Both the position numbers and the translations under genes were made by a program. The notes beneath the pieces are model-generated. The model was not told where the DNA came from, made no database searches, and saw only the letters and a list, made by a program, of their open reading frames with translations. DNA of 64,000 nt. It comes from an uncultured Dysgonomonas sp. (GTDB lineage Bacteria > Bacteroidota > Bacteroidia > Bacteroidales > Dysgonomonadaceae). The stretch lies in the NCBI RefSeq assembly GCF_934668725.1, contig NZ_CAKUOF010000008.1, forward strand, positions 1-64,000. The letters run 5' to 3'. Below are positions 43,022-52,402 of the stretch, one piece after another (positions within the stretch are counted from its first letter, which is position 1; each line of letters begins with the position of its first letter).

Positions 43022-44311
43022 ATGAAAAAAGTAACGTATCTAATTTTAGCTTTTGTTTCAATGTTCTTTTTATCATGCTCCGATGATGAGCTAGCTAATA
43101 ACAATATTGAAATAAATAAAAGCGAAAGTAAAATTAAAGTTGTAAAAATACCAGTTTCAAAACTACGGTCGGCTGGTATTGATGATGTTGAAAAAGACGA
43201 GTATGTTTTACAGTTTGAAGACCAAGATGCTTTCAATAATATTGCAGACACCTTGAACAAAATGTCTTTAGACGAAAAACTGCAATGGAATAAAGAATAT
43301 GAAGAAATATATTCTATTGTACAAGAATATAATAAAGCAATGGTAGAAGCTGAAAGTTATTATGAACGTGCTGGTGGTTATGAAGAGTTTAAAGCTAAAT
43401 ATCCCAATCTATATTTCCCTGAAGAAGGAGAAGACTTTGGTGCTTATATACCGTTTAAGGATGAAACTCTAGCTTTCTGTGCCAATAAGAATGGAAGATA
43501 TATGATTGGAGATGAAATTAAAAGCCTAGATCGAGTTGAAACATATAATGATTTAATTGAGTCTGGGAGGGCAGATATCGAGGAAGAGCCTACACAAACA
43601 GTAGATTTACAAAATACTTTTTCACAAAACAAAGAAATACAGACCAGAACAATAGCAGGACTTAAAGGTCAATCGCCGGATGATTTAAAAAAACTGAATC
43701 AAAATTGTTATGCTTTTAATATAGAGCCAGGTACATGGTGGTTTGACAAAACTATGATTGGAAATGATAGATATAGGCATAGTACAGGGTGGAGACAATA
43801 CGGAGATCGTAAGATTAAAGTGAACTTCGATCGATCTTCGAAACGTAATTACTGGGCGCTAGTATTAACTGGAGGATTTGATGTTGAATGGCATTACGAA
43901 GTTAGTTTCCGCAAAAAAGGTTTTCTTGGTCGTTGGTATAACTACAGTAGTGAAACAACCACAAATATTTCGATTCAGTATTTCAATCCAGATGGATCAG
44001 GTTCAAATGTTACTCAAAAAATGGGTAAAACAATATCGGGGTGGTCGTCGCATGATCAATGGGCAAACTGTAATGACTATATAATTAGACATATAAATAT
44101 AAAAGAAGAGTGGAGTAATGTTTATAATGATAACACAAAAGGAAGGGCATGGTATGTAAAATGCGTATATGAAATGCCATCTTATTGGGCAACAATTACA
44201 GTTAATTATCGTGGTATAGGGCAAACCCTAACATTTGCCTTTGCTGCACCAAGATTATATGGATTTACTTATCAAGTTGGTGATAAGTTAGGGATGCATA
44301 GTCCTTTCTAG
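43022..44311 (+). CDS. Unrecognised secreted lipoprotein
   Basis: The protein has 429 residues from the ATG at 43022; the in-frame TTG at 42995 is less likely. Lipobox FFLSC is followed by SDDELANN, which fits surface export in Bacteroidetes. An N-terminal helical region (about 50-130) has QFEDQDAFNNIADTLNKMSL. The C-terminal part is rich in Trp, Tyr and strand-like segments (NYWALVLTGGFDVEWHYEV) and may be a beta-sandwich. No known family is clear. It is paired with the barrel protein just upstream, and a bidirectional terminator follows. Confidence 0.7.
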   Translation: MKKVTYLILAFVSMFFLSCSDDELANNNIEINKSESKIKVVKIPVSKLRSAGIDDVEKDEYVLQFEDQDAFNNIADTLNKMSLDEKLQWNKEYEEIYSIVQEYNKAMVEAESYYERAGGYEEFKAKYPNLYFPEEGEDFGAYIPFKDETLAFCANKNGRYMIGDEIKSLDRVETYNDLIESGRADIEEEPTQTVDLQNTFSQNKEIQTRTIAGLKGQSPDDLKKLNQNCYAFNIEPGTWWFDKTMIGNDRYRHSTGWRQYGDRKIKVNFDRSSKRNYWALVLTGGFDVEWHYEVSFRKKGFLGRWYNYSSETTTNISIQYFNPDGSGSNVTQKMGKTISGWSSHDQWANCNDYIIRHINIKEEWSNVYNDNTKGRAWYVKCVYEMPSYWATITVNYRGIGQTLTFAFAAPRLYGFTYQVGDKLGMHSPF

Positions 44312-44355
44312 ATCCTTCTATATTAGATAAACACACATTCTAAACTGGAAATAAA

Positions 44356-44390
44356 AAAAGTGATCATAATATAATGATCACTTTTACTTT
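44356..44390. terminator. Bidirectional terminator
   Basis: A 12-bp perfect stem, AAAAGTGATCAT (44356-44367) with ATGATCACTTTT (44374-44385), separates the lipoprotein gene from the convergent flavoprotein gene. Confidence 0.85.
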
Positions 44391-44417
44391 ATTATAAAAA
44401 AGTAATAAAAAGTTTGC

Positions 44418-45755
44418 TTATACCCCTAATAATTTTACGGCATCTACATATTGCGATATACCCGAAGCCACACGTTTTGCTTCGCGCATTGCCAATACTA
44501 CCGTTTGAGGCGTGTGTACCACATCACCGCCGGCAAATACACCTCTGCGTGATGTCATACCGTAAGGATGCTCTTTTGTTATAATATAGCCTCGCTCATC
44601 GACATCGATACCTAAAGAGGTAGAAACAATTTTATTTGCGGGTTTTGATCCAACCGCCATAAATATCCTGTCTACGGGCAAAATTATTTCGCCTTCGGCA
44701 GTATCCACCTTTAAACCCGATAATATACGGTTACCTTTCACCTCTTTTCCTACAAACTCTTTAGTACTAGCCTCCAACAAGAACTGAACACCCTCGGCTT
44801 TAGCCTCCATGTATTCGGAACGTAGAGCAGGCATATCTTCCTCTTTTCGGCGATAAACAATAGTAACACTCTCAGCTCCCATCCGCAAAGCGGTACGGGC
44901 AGCATCCATAGCTACGTTTCCGGCTCCGATAATAGCAACTTTATCACCCTTACGTAAAGGCACCTCCTGACGGTCGATATCTCCACTGGCAAATAAACTC
45001 ACCATCCGCAAAAAGTAGGCTGATTGCGAAACTCCGAAAAGGTTGCTTCCTTCGATATTCACCGATTGCGGTACTGCTGTACCCGAACCGATAAAAACGG
45101 CATCAAAACCTTCTTCGAACATGGCATCTACCGTAATATCTTCGCCAACGGTGCAATTGTTTCGAAAATTAACACCAAGTGCTTCTATTTTTTTTACCTC
45201 ACGGCGAGTTATCTCGTTAGGTAACCTGTATTCGGGAATACCATATAGCAACACTCCTCCGGGTTCTTTTTGTCCTTCAAAAACAACAACATTAAAACCA
45301 TCTCTCGCCAAATCGCCTGCTACAGTAAGTCCCGCAGGACCCGAGCCTATAACAGCCACTTTGCCTCTGGTCTTAGCTTTAAGACGTTCTTTTGACAAAC
45401 CCATCTCACTGTCGAAATCGGCAATAAACCGTTCCAGTTTACCAACCTTCACCGGATTACCTTTCTTGTTGAGAATACAATGCCCCTCACATTGTTTTTC
45501 ATGAGGACATACCCTGCCACATATTGCAGGCAGGTTACTCTTTTCATTTATCAGTTCCATTGCCCCACCGATATTTCCTTTAGATAACTGGTGTATCCAT
45601 TCAGGAATTTTATGTTCTATCGGGCAACCTTGCACACACAATGGATTCTTACAATTTAAGCATCGTTTGGCTTCGTCAATAGCCTCTTTCAATGTATAGC
45701 CGGCATGTAATTCGGCCAGGCCTATAACCGGCTCTTTGTCAATATCTTTATCCAC
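44418..45755 (-). CDS. GltD/NfnB-type NADPH-dependent flavoprotein
   Basis: This 445-residue protein begins with an iron-sulphur domain (CLNCKNPLCVQGCP and AICGRVCPHEKQCEGHC). A FAD Rossmann motif follows (VIGSGPAGLTVAGDLARDGF), then an NADPH-binding motif (IIGAGNVAMDAARTALRMGA) and the ending GVFAGGDVV. This is the small-subunit type of glutamate synthase, which supplies electrons. No large GltB gene is beside it. It could be the homotetrameric GltA type, or a subunit of NADH-dependent ferredoxin:NADP oxidoreductase or sulphide dehydrogenase. Monocistronic. Confidence 0.87.
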   Translation of the reverse strand: MDKDIDKEPVIGLAELHAGYTLKEAIDEAKRCLNCKNPLCVQGCPIEHKIPEWIHQLSKGNIGGAMELINEKSNLPAICGRVCPHEKQCEGHCILNKKGNPVKVGKLERFIADFDSEMGLSKERLKAKTRGKVAVIGSGPAGLTVAGDLARDGFNVVVFEGQKEPGGVLLYGIPEYRLPNEITRREVKKIEALGVNFRNNCTVGEDITVDAMFEEGFDAVFIGSGTAVPQSVNIEGSNLFGVSQSAYFLRMVSLFASGDIDRQEVPLRKGDKVAIIGAGNVAMDAARTALRMGAESVTIVYRRKEEDMPALRSEYMEAKAEGVQFLLEASTKEFVGKEVKGNRILSGLKVDTAEGEIILPVDRIFMAVGSKPANKIVSTSLGIDVDERGYIITKEHPYGMTSRRGVFAGGDVVHTPQTVVLAMREAKRVASGISQYVDAVKLLGV

Positions 45756-45783
45756 CTTAGTAAGTTATGTTTATTCCAGATAA

Positions 45784-45791
45784 CAAAGATA
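45784..45791 (-). promoter_or_regulatory. Predicted promoter (-7) of the flavoprotein gene
   Basis: The minus strand reads TATCTTTG, matching TAnnTTTG, 28 bases before the start codon at 45755. Confidence 0.6.
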
Positions 45792-45870
45792 TGTATTTTT
45801 TGCAACATCAAATTATCAATTTAAACTATATGTCATATACATAATCTATAAGAGAAGCTTTTTCTGAAAT

Positions 45871-46716
45871 CTATTCAGTAACAAGTACAACATCCATCTT
45901 GATATTCTCTACAGGACGGTCTTGAGCATTTGTTTTTACCTTCTCTATTTTCTCAATCACATCAAATCCCTGAATAACTTCGCCGAAAACTGTATAGCCC
46001 CCATCCAGATTAGGAGCACCACCTATCGTTTTATAAGCCTCGCGTTGTTCCGGCGAAAAAATATTTGCCACATCTGCTTTAGATTCTTCCTGAGCCTCTG
46101 CATACAATCGCTGCCTAAATTCAGCCAAAGAATCACGGTCTCCACTGCTATAAAAGTCTTTTATTGCACTTTTATATTCTAATTGAAGTTCGTTAAATCT
46201 CTTTTGAACCATTTTTTCCTGACGTTGCTGTTCAATCTTATTCAACTCTTTATCCGAGTATTTTTTACCTGTAACAATATAAAACTGAATAGCGGACGAC
46301 TCTCTGTTCGGGTTTACATCATCTCCTGTACGTGCAGCAGCCAAAGCTCCTTTTTTATGGAAATACTTAGGCAGCCTGAATTCAGCAGGCACAGTATAAT
46401 CCAAATCGCCTCCTCCCAAATGCGAACCATCTGCTGCAACTCGTGATTGGGGATCGCCTCCCTGAATCATAAAATCTTTGATAATACGATGAAACAACAG
46501 GTCTTTATAAGCACTGTCATTGATTAGTTTCAAAAAGTTCGCTTTATGCAAGGGCGTATCATTATACAGTTTCAGTTTAATATTACCAAATGTTGTTTCG
46601 ACTACTACCAGAGTATCTTTTTCTTGTGAATTAATATTGCTCATTGTTATAAAAATAAATAGTAATAAGGCTATCGACCTCTTTATTGTTGCTGCGAGTG
46701 TTGACATAGCTGACAT
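45871..46716 (-). CDS. Cyclophilin-type peptidyl-prolyl isomerase, exported
   Basis: The protein has 281 residues from the ATG at 46716. A TTG in frame at 46746 lies inside the promoter and is rejected. An N-terminal hydrophobic segment (SIALLLFIFITMSNINS) is a signal peptide. The cyclophilin core has FHRIIKDFMIQGGDP early and GGYTVFGEVIQGFDVIEKI late. About 85 helical residues are inserted between FYIVTG and GGAPNLDGG. The protein assists folding in the periplasm. Similar inserted forms occur in other Bacteroidetes. Monocistronic. Confidence 0.92.
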   Translation of the reverse strand: MSAMSTLAATIKRSIALLLFIFITMSNINSQEKDTLVVVETTFGNIKLKLYNDTPLHKANFLKLINDSAYKDLLFHRIIKDFMIQGGDPQSRVAADGSHLGGGDLDYTVPAEFRLPKYFHKKGALAAARTGDDVNPNRESSAIQFYIVTGKKYSDKELNKIEQQRQEKMVQKRFNELQLEYKSAIKDFYSSGDRDSLAEFRQRLYAEAQEESKADVANIFSPEQREAYKTIGGAPNLDGGYTVFGEVIQGFDVIEKIEKVKTNAQDRPVENIKMDVVLVTE

Positions 46717-46743
46717 GTGATTACGTGTTAAAAATGGAAAATA

Positions 46744-46751
46744 CAAAGGTA
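46744..46751 (-). promoter_or_regulatory. Predicted promoter (-7) of the cyclophilin gene
   Basis: The minus strand reads TACCTTTG, matching TAnnTTTG. It overlaps the alternative TTG start and so supports the ATG at 46716. Confidence 0.6.
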
Positions 46752-46783
46752 AGTTTTTTTACTTATTTCCGATAAGAAAAAAC

Positions 46784-46826
46784 AAAGACTCTCACAATGT
46801 TTGTACTACATTGTGAGAGTCTTTTC
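46784..46826 (-). terminator. Terminator of the DUF937-like gene
   Basis: A 17-bp perfect stem (46784-46800 with 46808-46824) and a 7-base loop are followed on the minus strand by TGTTTTTTC. Confidence 0.85.
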
Positions 46827-46849
46827 ATCCTCAGGAAATACCATGTATT

Positions 46850-47290
46850 TTATTTATTGCCGAATAGTCCTCCAAGCATTCCTAAAAGACCTCCACCACT
46901 TTTTCCGCCAAGAGCTCCTATTAGCGATTCTATAGTAAATGATTCATCATTAGGATCGTTCGCTTTTTGAGAAAATAAACTCATTATAGCAGGAATAACC
47001 GCCGAAGCAATACTATTAGCTATATCTTTATTTAGTCCCAATTTTTCACTCAATGCATTTACAACAGAGTTTTGCAGACCACTCACAATATTACTGCCAC
47101 CCGCTTCTCCGGAAAAAAGACTGGTTATAGAAGATATATTATCGGGAGTAAAGTATTCTTTTAATCCTTCGACAACTGTAGTGGTAGTGGTTTCAACAAC
47201 CGCAGATCTTTTGTCTGCGGGAATATTTTCATTATTAGCAATTGCAGGCACTACCTGCTCTTTTACTAAATCTAAAATCCCTTCTAGCAT
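46850..47290 (-). CDS. DUF937/YidB-like helical protein
   Basis: This 146-residue protein is helical, with alternating hydrophobic residues and the typical segments VVEGLKEYFTPDNISSITSL and GLNKDIANSIASAVIPAIMS. A glycine-rich tail (LGGKSGGGLLGMLGGLFGNK) ends it, as in DUF937-type proteins. No signal peptide is seen. Function of the family is not established. It is divergent from the M20 peptidase gene. Confidence 0.7.
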   Translation of the reverse strand: MLEGILDLVKEQVVPAIANNENIPADKRSAVVETTTTTVVEGLKEYFTPDNISSITSLFSGEAGGSNIVSGLQNSVVNALSEKLGLNKDIANSIASAVIPAIMSLFSQKANDPNDESFTIESLIGALGGKSGGGLLGMLGGLFGNK

Positions 47291-47491
47291 ATTTCTTTCA
47301 ATTAAATTTTTTAAAGTCTAAGCCGTTGTTATGTTCTATTTATAAAACATGAAGGCATAGGTTTTGTTCAATCGGAAATAATTGGAAATGACCTAATATC
47401 ACTCAGGCTATATTCGCAGCTTAGCCTATATTTCCGCTACAATATTAAACATTTCTCCATTTCACATGTTAAACAAGTAAAATAGAGTCAT

Positions 47492-49048
47492 ATGAATATA
47501 AAAATTATTGGAGGCATAATACTTGCAGCCATACTTGCATTAATTATCATCGTTCTTGTAAAAACATTTACTCATCCTTTTTACAGGGCTGAAACCTCCA
47601 ACGAAGTATCTTCGTTAAACACTTTCCCATCCGAAAATGCGATTAAGCGTTTTGCTGGAGGCATTCGTATAGCCACTATCAGCAACGAAATTTACGAAGA
47701 CACAAACTTCAAACCTTTTGATGAGTTTAAAACATATTTGGAAAAGGCCTATCCTTATATTTATAATAATATGGATACACTAACCATAAATAAATACGGG
47801 CTGGTATTCCACTGGAAGGGTAAAAATAAAGAGTTGAAACCTATTTTATTTTTATCGCATTATGATGTAGTACCGGTTATAGGTTATGATCCGCAAACTG
47901 ATATTGCCACTGATACATTGTTCCAACCAAATGACAAGCCTATTCCCCGCATAGACAGTGTACAAGCGAAATGGGATTATTCTCCTTTTTCGGGTGCGGT
48001 AGCAAACGGACGAATTTACGGACGGGGAACCATAGATATGAAATGTATGCTATTCTCACTCCTTGAAGCTGCCGAGAGTCTAATTATCAACGGATTCCAA
48101 CCCGAGCAAGATATCTGGTTTGCTTTCGGACACGATGAAGAGGTAGGTGGAAAACAAGGAGCCAGTCAAATTGCAAACTATTTTAAAGATAAAGGAATAA
48201 TGTTTGATGCCGTTTATGATGAAGGAGGTATAATAGCCGGATCAGCCTCAGCTATAGAATCTATCAAAAAACCTATGGCACTTATCGGCACAGGCGAAAA
48301 AGGATTTCTTACTTTAAGAATTAAAGCATTCGGATTAGGCGGACACTCGTCAATGCCTCCGGCTAAGAGTTCGCTTGTATATATTGCCGAAATTATAGAG
48401 AAAATCAATAACAATCAAATGAAACCCCAGATCATATCTCCTATTGCTTCTTTTCTCGACAATATAGGAGGAGAAATGAACTTTACCTCTCGCATGGCAA
48501 TTGCCAATCAATGGTTGTTAAAACCCCTCTTATTTAAATCCCTGAGCGAAAATCCGACATCAAATGCTCTGATACGCACTACAACTGCCATTACTATGGC
48601 AAAAGGTAGTGATGCCCCTAATGTGCTAACATCAGTATCGGAAGTAACTATCAATTTTCGGATTCTTCCCGGCGAAACGGTTAATGATGTCATGGAGCAT
48701 GTAAATAAACTTTGTAAAGATTATAATACAGAAATAGAAATAATATCGGCACGCGAACCCTCAGCTGTATCACCCGAAAATACAGCCGCTTTTAAAACAA
48801 TGAAAAAAGCTATACAACAATTATATCCCGATGCCATTATTTCAGCTTATATTACTGTCGGCGGTACAGATGCTTATAAATATCAGATTGTAAGCGACAA
48901 TATATATCGTTTCTTACCAATCGACCTCAATGCGGAAGAACAACGGACAATACATAACGAAAACGAACATATCACACTCGATAACTATGGTAATATGATA
49001 TGGTATTTTGAGGAATTGATGAAAACCTTTCAAAGCAATAAGAATTAA
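47492..49048 (+). CDS. M20-family zinc peptidase, membrane anchored (carboxypeptidase S-like)
   Basis: This 518-residue protein has an N-terminal membrane helix at 5-25 (IIGGIILAAILALIIIVLV). Metal ligands are visible: His123 in LSHYDVVP, Asp182 in GRGTIDMK, the Glu216-Glu217 pair in HDEEVGG, and His near the end (IHNENEH). The M20 dimerisation domain sits in between, with GLGGHSSMPP. The size and anchor match the carboxypeptidase S/PM20D1 branch, which cleaves or forms N-acyl amino acid or peptide bonds. The active domain should be outside the inner membrane. A bidirectional terminator follows. Confidence 0.9.
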   Translation: MNIKIIGGIILAAILALIIIVLVKTFTHPFYRAETSNEVSSLNTFPSENAIKRFAGGIRIATISNEIYEDTNFKPFDEFKTYLEKAYPYIYNNMDTLTINKYGLVFHWKGKNKELKPILFLSHYDVVPVIGYDPQTDIATDTLFQPNDKPIPRIDSVQAKWDYSPFSGAVANGRIYGRGTIDMKCMLFSLLEAAESLIINGFQPEQDIWFAFGHDEEVGGKQGASQIANYFKDKGIMFDAVYDEGGIIAGSASAIESIKKPMALIGTGEKGFLTLRIKAFGLGGHSSMPPAKSSLVYIAEIIEKINNNQMKPQIISPIASFLDNIGGEMNFTSRMAIANQWLLKPLLFKSLSENPTSNALIRTTTAITMAKGSDAPNVLTSVSEVTINFRILPGETVNDVMEHVNKLCKDYNTEIEIISAREPSAVSPENTAAFKTMKKAIQQLYPDAIISAYITVGGTDAYKYQIVSDNIYRFLPIDLNAEEQRTIHNENEHITLDNYGNMIWYFEELMKTFQSNKN

Positions 49049-49064
49049 ACAGATATAATTATAT

Positions 49065-49103
49065 AAAAAAAGAGGCAGGAAATATTTCCTGCCTCTTTTT
49101 TTA
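49065..49103. terminator. Bidirectional terminator between M20 peptidase and carB
   Basis: An 11-bp stem, AGAGGCAGGAA (49071-49081) with TTCCTGCCTCT (49086-49096), is flanked by A- and T-runs. Confidence 0.87.
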
Positions 49104-49133
49104 TATTACAGATCTATCGATCAATAGTTAATC

Positions 49134-52100
49134 TTACTCGTATTCGTCCCAAGCTTTGATCTCTAGATCATCCACATTCACCTTGCAGAATGCTTGGATA
49201 AATGCCGATGCCAACCGTGAGTTTGTAAGCAATGGAACATTAAAGTCAATAGATGCTCTACGAATCTTATAGCCGTTATTCAACTCACTGCTCGAGAAAT
49301 TCTTCGGTATGTTTACCACTAAATCAATCTGCTTGTTTTGGATCATTTCCAAAGCTCCCGGTTTTTGATCCTCAGATGGCCAATAGACCTGAGTAGCAGG
49401 TATACCATTATCCACTAAGAATTTCTGTGAACCGCCTGTTGCATAGATATCGTATCCTTTAGCATGAAGCAGTTGTGCTGCCTCTAACAATGCCACTTTC
49501 GATTTAGCAGGTCCTGTAGAGAAAAGTACTGTTTTCTTGGGTATACGATAACCTACTGACAACATCGACTTAAGCATTGCATCGTGGAAGTTGTCTCCGA
49601 TACATCCCACCTCACCCGTAGAAGCCATATCGACTCCCAAAACAGGATCAGCTTTTTGCAGACGAGAGAACGAGAACTGAGATGCTTTGATTCCGACATA
49701 ATCCAAATCGAATGCATTCTTGCTTGGTTTCTCAACCTTCATACCCAACATTACCTGAGTAGCCAGTTCGATAAAGTTTATTTTCAGTACTTTCGATACA
49801 AATGGGAATGAGCGTGAAGCTCTCAAGTTACATTCGATAACCTTGATCTCATTTTCTTTTGCAAGGAACTGAATATTGAAAGGTCCTGATATTTGCAAAG
49901 CGTGAGCAATCTCACGGGCTACTTTTTTCACTCGGCGGATAGTTTCAACATACAAGCGTTGTGCTGGGAACTGGATAGTAGCATCACCCGAGTGAACTCC
50001 GGCAAACTCTACGTGTTCGGAGATTGCATACATTACGATGTCTCCTTTATCTGCAACTGCATCAAACTCAACTTCTTTTGCATTCTCTATAAACTCTGAA
50101 ACTACTACAGGATGTTTTTTCGACACCTCTGCAGCTAATCCCAAGAAGTTTTCCAGTTCTTGATCGTTAGAACATACATTCATGGCTGCACCCGAAAGTA
50201 CATAAGATGGACGTATCAGTACAGGATATCCTACCTCACTCACAAATCCTTTGATATCATCCAAAGATGTCAACTCTTTCCAACGCGGTTGGTCAACATG
50301 TATTCTATCCAACATACTCGAGAATTTGTGACGATCCTCAGCATTATCAATACTCTTGGCTGTTGTTCCTAATATATTTACCTTAGCCTCATCCAATCGG
50401 ATTGCTAAGTTATTAGGGATCTGACCTCCCACCGAAAGGATTACCCCATGAGGATTCTCCAGTTCGATAATATCCATTACACGCTCGTAAGTCAACTCAT
50501 CAAAGTACAAGCGATCACACATATCATAGTCGGTAGAAACCGTTTCAGGATTATAGTTGATCATTACCGAACGGTATCCTTCTTTGCGGACAGTTTGCAG
50601 GGCATTCACCGAACACCAATCAAACTCTACAGAAGATCCGATGCGGTAAGCTCCCGAACCGAGAACGATAACCGATTTATGATCTCCCAAGTATTTTACA
50701 TCGTTAGTTTTACCATTGTAAGTCAGATACAAATAATTGGTTTGTGCAGGATATTCCGCAGCCAATGTGTCTATTTGCTTAACAACAGGAACTATTCCGT
50801 TTTGCTTTCTGATGGCGCGTATATCTCTTGCAGCATTGTCTACCAAGCTAGGCTCTTTGCTGATTGTTTTAGCAATCTGAAAATCCGAGAACCCTTTTTG
50901 TTTCGAAGTGCGAAGCAAGTCTATTGGAAGCGATTGCACATCGTCGTATCTCTTCAATTCTTCCGAGCATTTGAAGATATAATTAAGTTTCTGCAAAAAC
51001 CACCTGTCGATTTTTGTAAGGTCGTGTATTTTCTCAATATCATATCCCTTAGCAAATGCTTGATAGATATAAAATATACGCTTATCGGTAGGATTACTCA
51101 ACTCGTAATCGAGGTCATCTACTTCGAGAGGCTTGTTTGCCGTAAAACCGTGCATACCGATATTCAGCATACGAAGCCCTTTTTGAATCGCTTCTTCAAA
51201 ATTACGACCGATAGCCATAATCTCCCCGACAGACTTCATACTCGAACCGATTTCTTTAGATACTCCGTGGAATTTACCTAAATCCCAACGAGGTATTTTT
51301 ACCACGATGTAGTCAAGAGCCGGCTCAAAGAATGCACTTGTTGATTTCGTTACCGAGTTTTTCAATTCGAAAAGACCGTAACCCAAACCTAATTTAGCTG
51401 CGACGAAAGCCAACGGATAACCTGTTGCTTTAGAAGCCAAAGCAGATGAACGGCTCAAACGGGCATTTACTTCAATCACTCGATAATCTTCCGACTCAGG
51501 GTCGAATGCGTATTGCACATTACACTCCCCTACTATACCGATATGTCTTACAATTCGTATAGCAATTTCGCGTAATTTATGAAATTCTGAATTTGTAAGC
51601 GTTTGTGACGGTGCAACCACGATACTTTCTCCGGTATGAATACCCAGTGGATCGAAGTTCTCCATATTACAAACCGTCATACAGTTATCGTACTTGTCGC
51701 GTACAACTTCGTATTCTATTTCTTTCCAGCCTTTAAGTGATCTTTCGACCAAAAGCTGTGAAGAATAGTTCAATGCTTTTTCAGCCAAAGCACGAAGCTC
51801 TTGTTCGTTATTACAGAATCCCGAACCCAAACCTCCTAAAGCATAGGCTGCACGTACAATGATAGGATAACCTAATTCGGCTGCCGCTTTTACAGCATCT
51901 TCGATAGATCCAACCGCCATACTTTTGATAGTTTTTACATCTATCTGATCCAGTTTTTGAACAAACAATTCACGGTCTTCTGTGTCCATGATTGCCTGAA
52001 CAGGCGTTCCTAAAACTCTCAGATTATATTTTGCAAGAATACCTTGTTCGAATAGTTGAACACCGCAATTCAATGCAGTTTGTCCACCGAAGGCAAGAAG

Positions 52101-52352
52101 TATTCCATCGGGTTTTTCCTTTTGAACTACTTTCTCCACAAAGTATGGAGTAATAGGCAGGAAATATATTTTATCGGCACTTCCTTCCGAAGTTTGCACA
52201 GTAGCAATATTCGGATTGATAAGTACTGTTTCGATTCCTTCTTCTTTCAAAGCTTTCAAAGCCTGAGAACCCGAGTAGTCAAACTCTCCGGCTTCTCCGA
52301 TCTTCAATGCTCCCGAACCAAGTACCAGTACTTTCTTTATATCTTTATCCAT
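49134..52352 (-). CDS. carB: Carbamoyl-phosphate synthase large subunit
   Basis: This 1072-residue protein is almost the length of E. coli CarB (1073). It has two homologous ATP-grasp halves, each starting with a VLGSGALKIGEAGEFDYSG-type segment (second: VLGSGAYRIGSSVEFDWC). The C-terminal regulatory MGS-like domain has LLEAAQLLHAKGYDIYATGG. It makes carbamoyl phosphate for pyrimidine and arginine synthesis from ammonia passed from CarA. carA lies 50 bases upstream in the same operon. No truncation is seen. Confidence 0.98.
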   Translation of the reverse strand: MDKDIKKVLVLGSGALKIGEAGEFDYSGSQALKALKEEGIETVLINPNIATVQTSEGSADKIYFLPITPYFVEKVVQKEKPDGILLAFGGQTALNCGVQLFEQGILAKYNLRVLGTPVQAIMDTEDRELFVQKLDQIDVKTIKSMAVGSIEDAVKAAAELGYPIIVRAAYALGGLGSGFCNNEQELRALAEKALNYSSQLLVERSLKGWKEIEYEVVRDKYDNCMTVCNMENFDPLGIHTGESIVVAPSQTLTNSEFHKLREIAIRIVRHIGIVGECNVQYAFDPESEDYRVIEVNARLSRSSALASKATGYPLAFVAAKLGLGYGLFELKNSVTKSTSAFFEPALDYIVVKIPRWDLGKFHGVSKEIGSSMKSVGEIMAIGRNFEEAIQKGLRMLNIGMHGFTANKPLEVDDLDYELSNPTDKRIFYIYQAFAKGYDIEKIHDLTKIDRWFLQKLNYIFKCSEELKRYDDVQSLPIDLLRTSKQKGFSDFQIAKTISKEPSLVDNAARDIRAIRKQNGIVPVVKQIDTLAAEYPAQTNYLYLTYNGKTNDVKYLGDHKSVIVLGSGAYRIGSSVEFDWCSVNALQTVRKEGYRSVMINYNPETVSTDYDMCDRLYFDELTYERVMDIIELENPHGVILSVGGQIPNNLAIRLDEAKVNILGTTAKSIDNAEDRHKFSSMLDRIHVDQPRWKELTSLDDIKGFVSEVGYPVLIRPSYVLSGAAMNVCSNDQELENFLGLAAEVSKKHPVVVSEFIENAKEVEFDAVADKGDIVMYAISEHVEFAGVHSGDATIQFPAQRLYVETIRRVKKVAREIAHALQISGPFNIQFLAKENEIKVIECNLRASRSFPFVSKVLKINFIELATQVMLGMKVEKPSKNAFDLDYVGIKASQFSFSRLQKADPVLGVDMASTGEVGCIGDNFHDAMLKSMLSVGYRIPKKTVLFSTGPAKSKVALLEAAQLLHAKGYDIYATGGSQKFLVDNGIPATQVYWPSEDQKPGALEMIQNKQIDLVVNIPKNFSSSELNNGYKIRRASIDFNVPLLTNSRLASAFIQAFCKVNVDDLEIKAWDEYE

Positions 52353-52402
52353 GTTGGCATCTATTTTTTAGAATAAGTAATTATAAAAAGGGCTGCGACC
52401 TC

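Noticed and set aside
50448..51281. A 277-residue frame opposite carB
   Set aside because: It is antisense to the strongly conserved carB and has no recognisable features.
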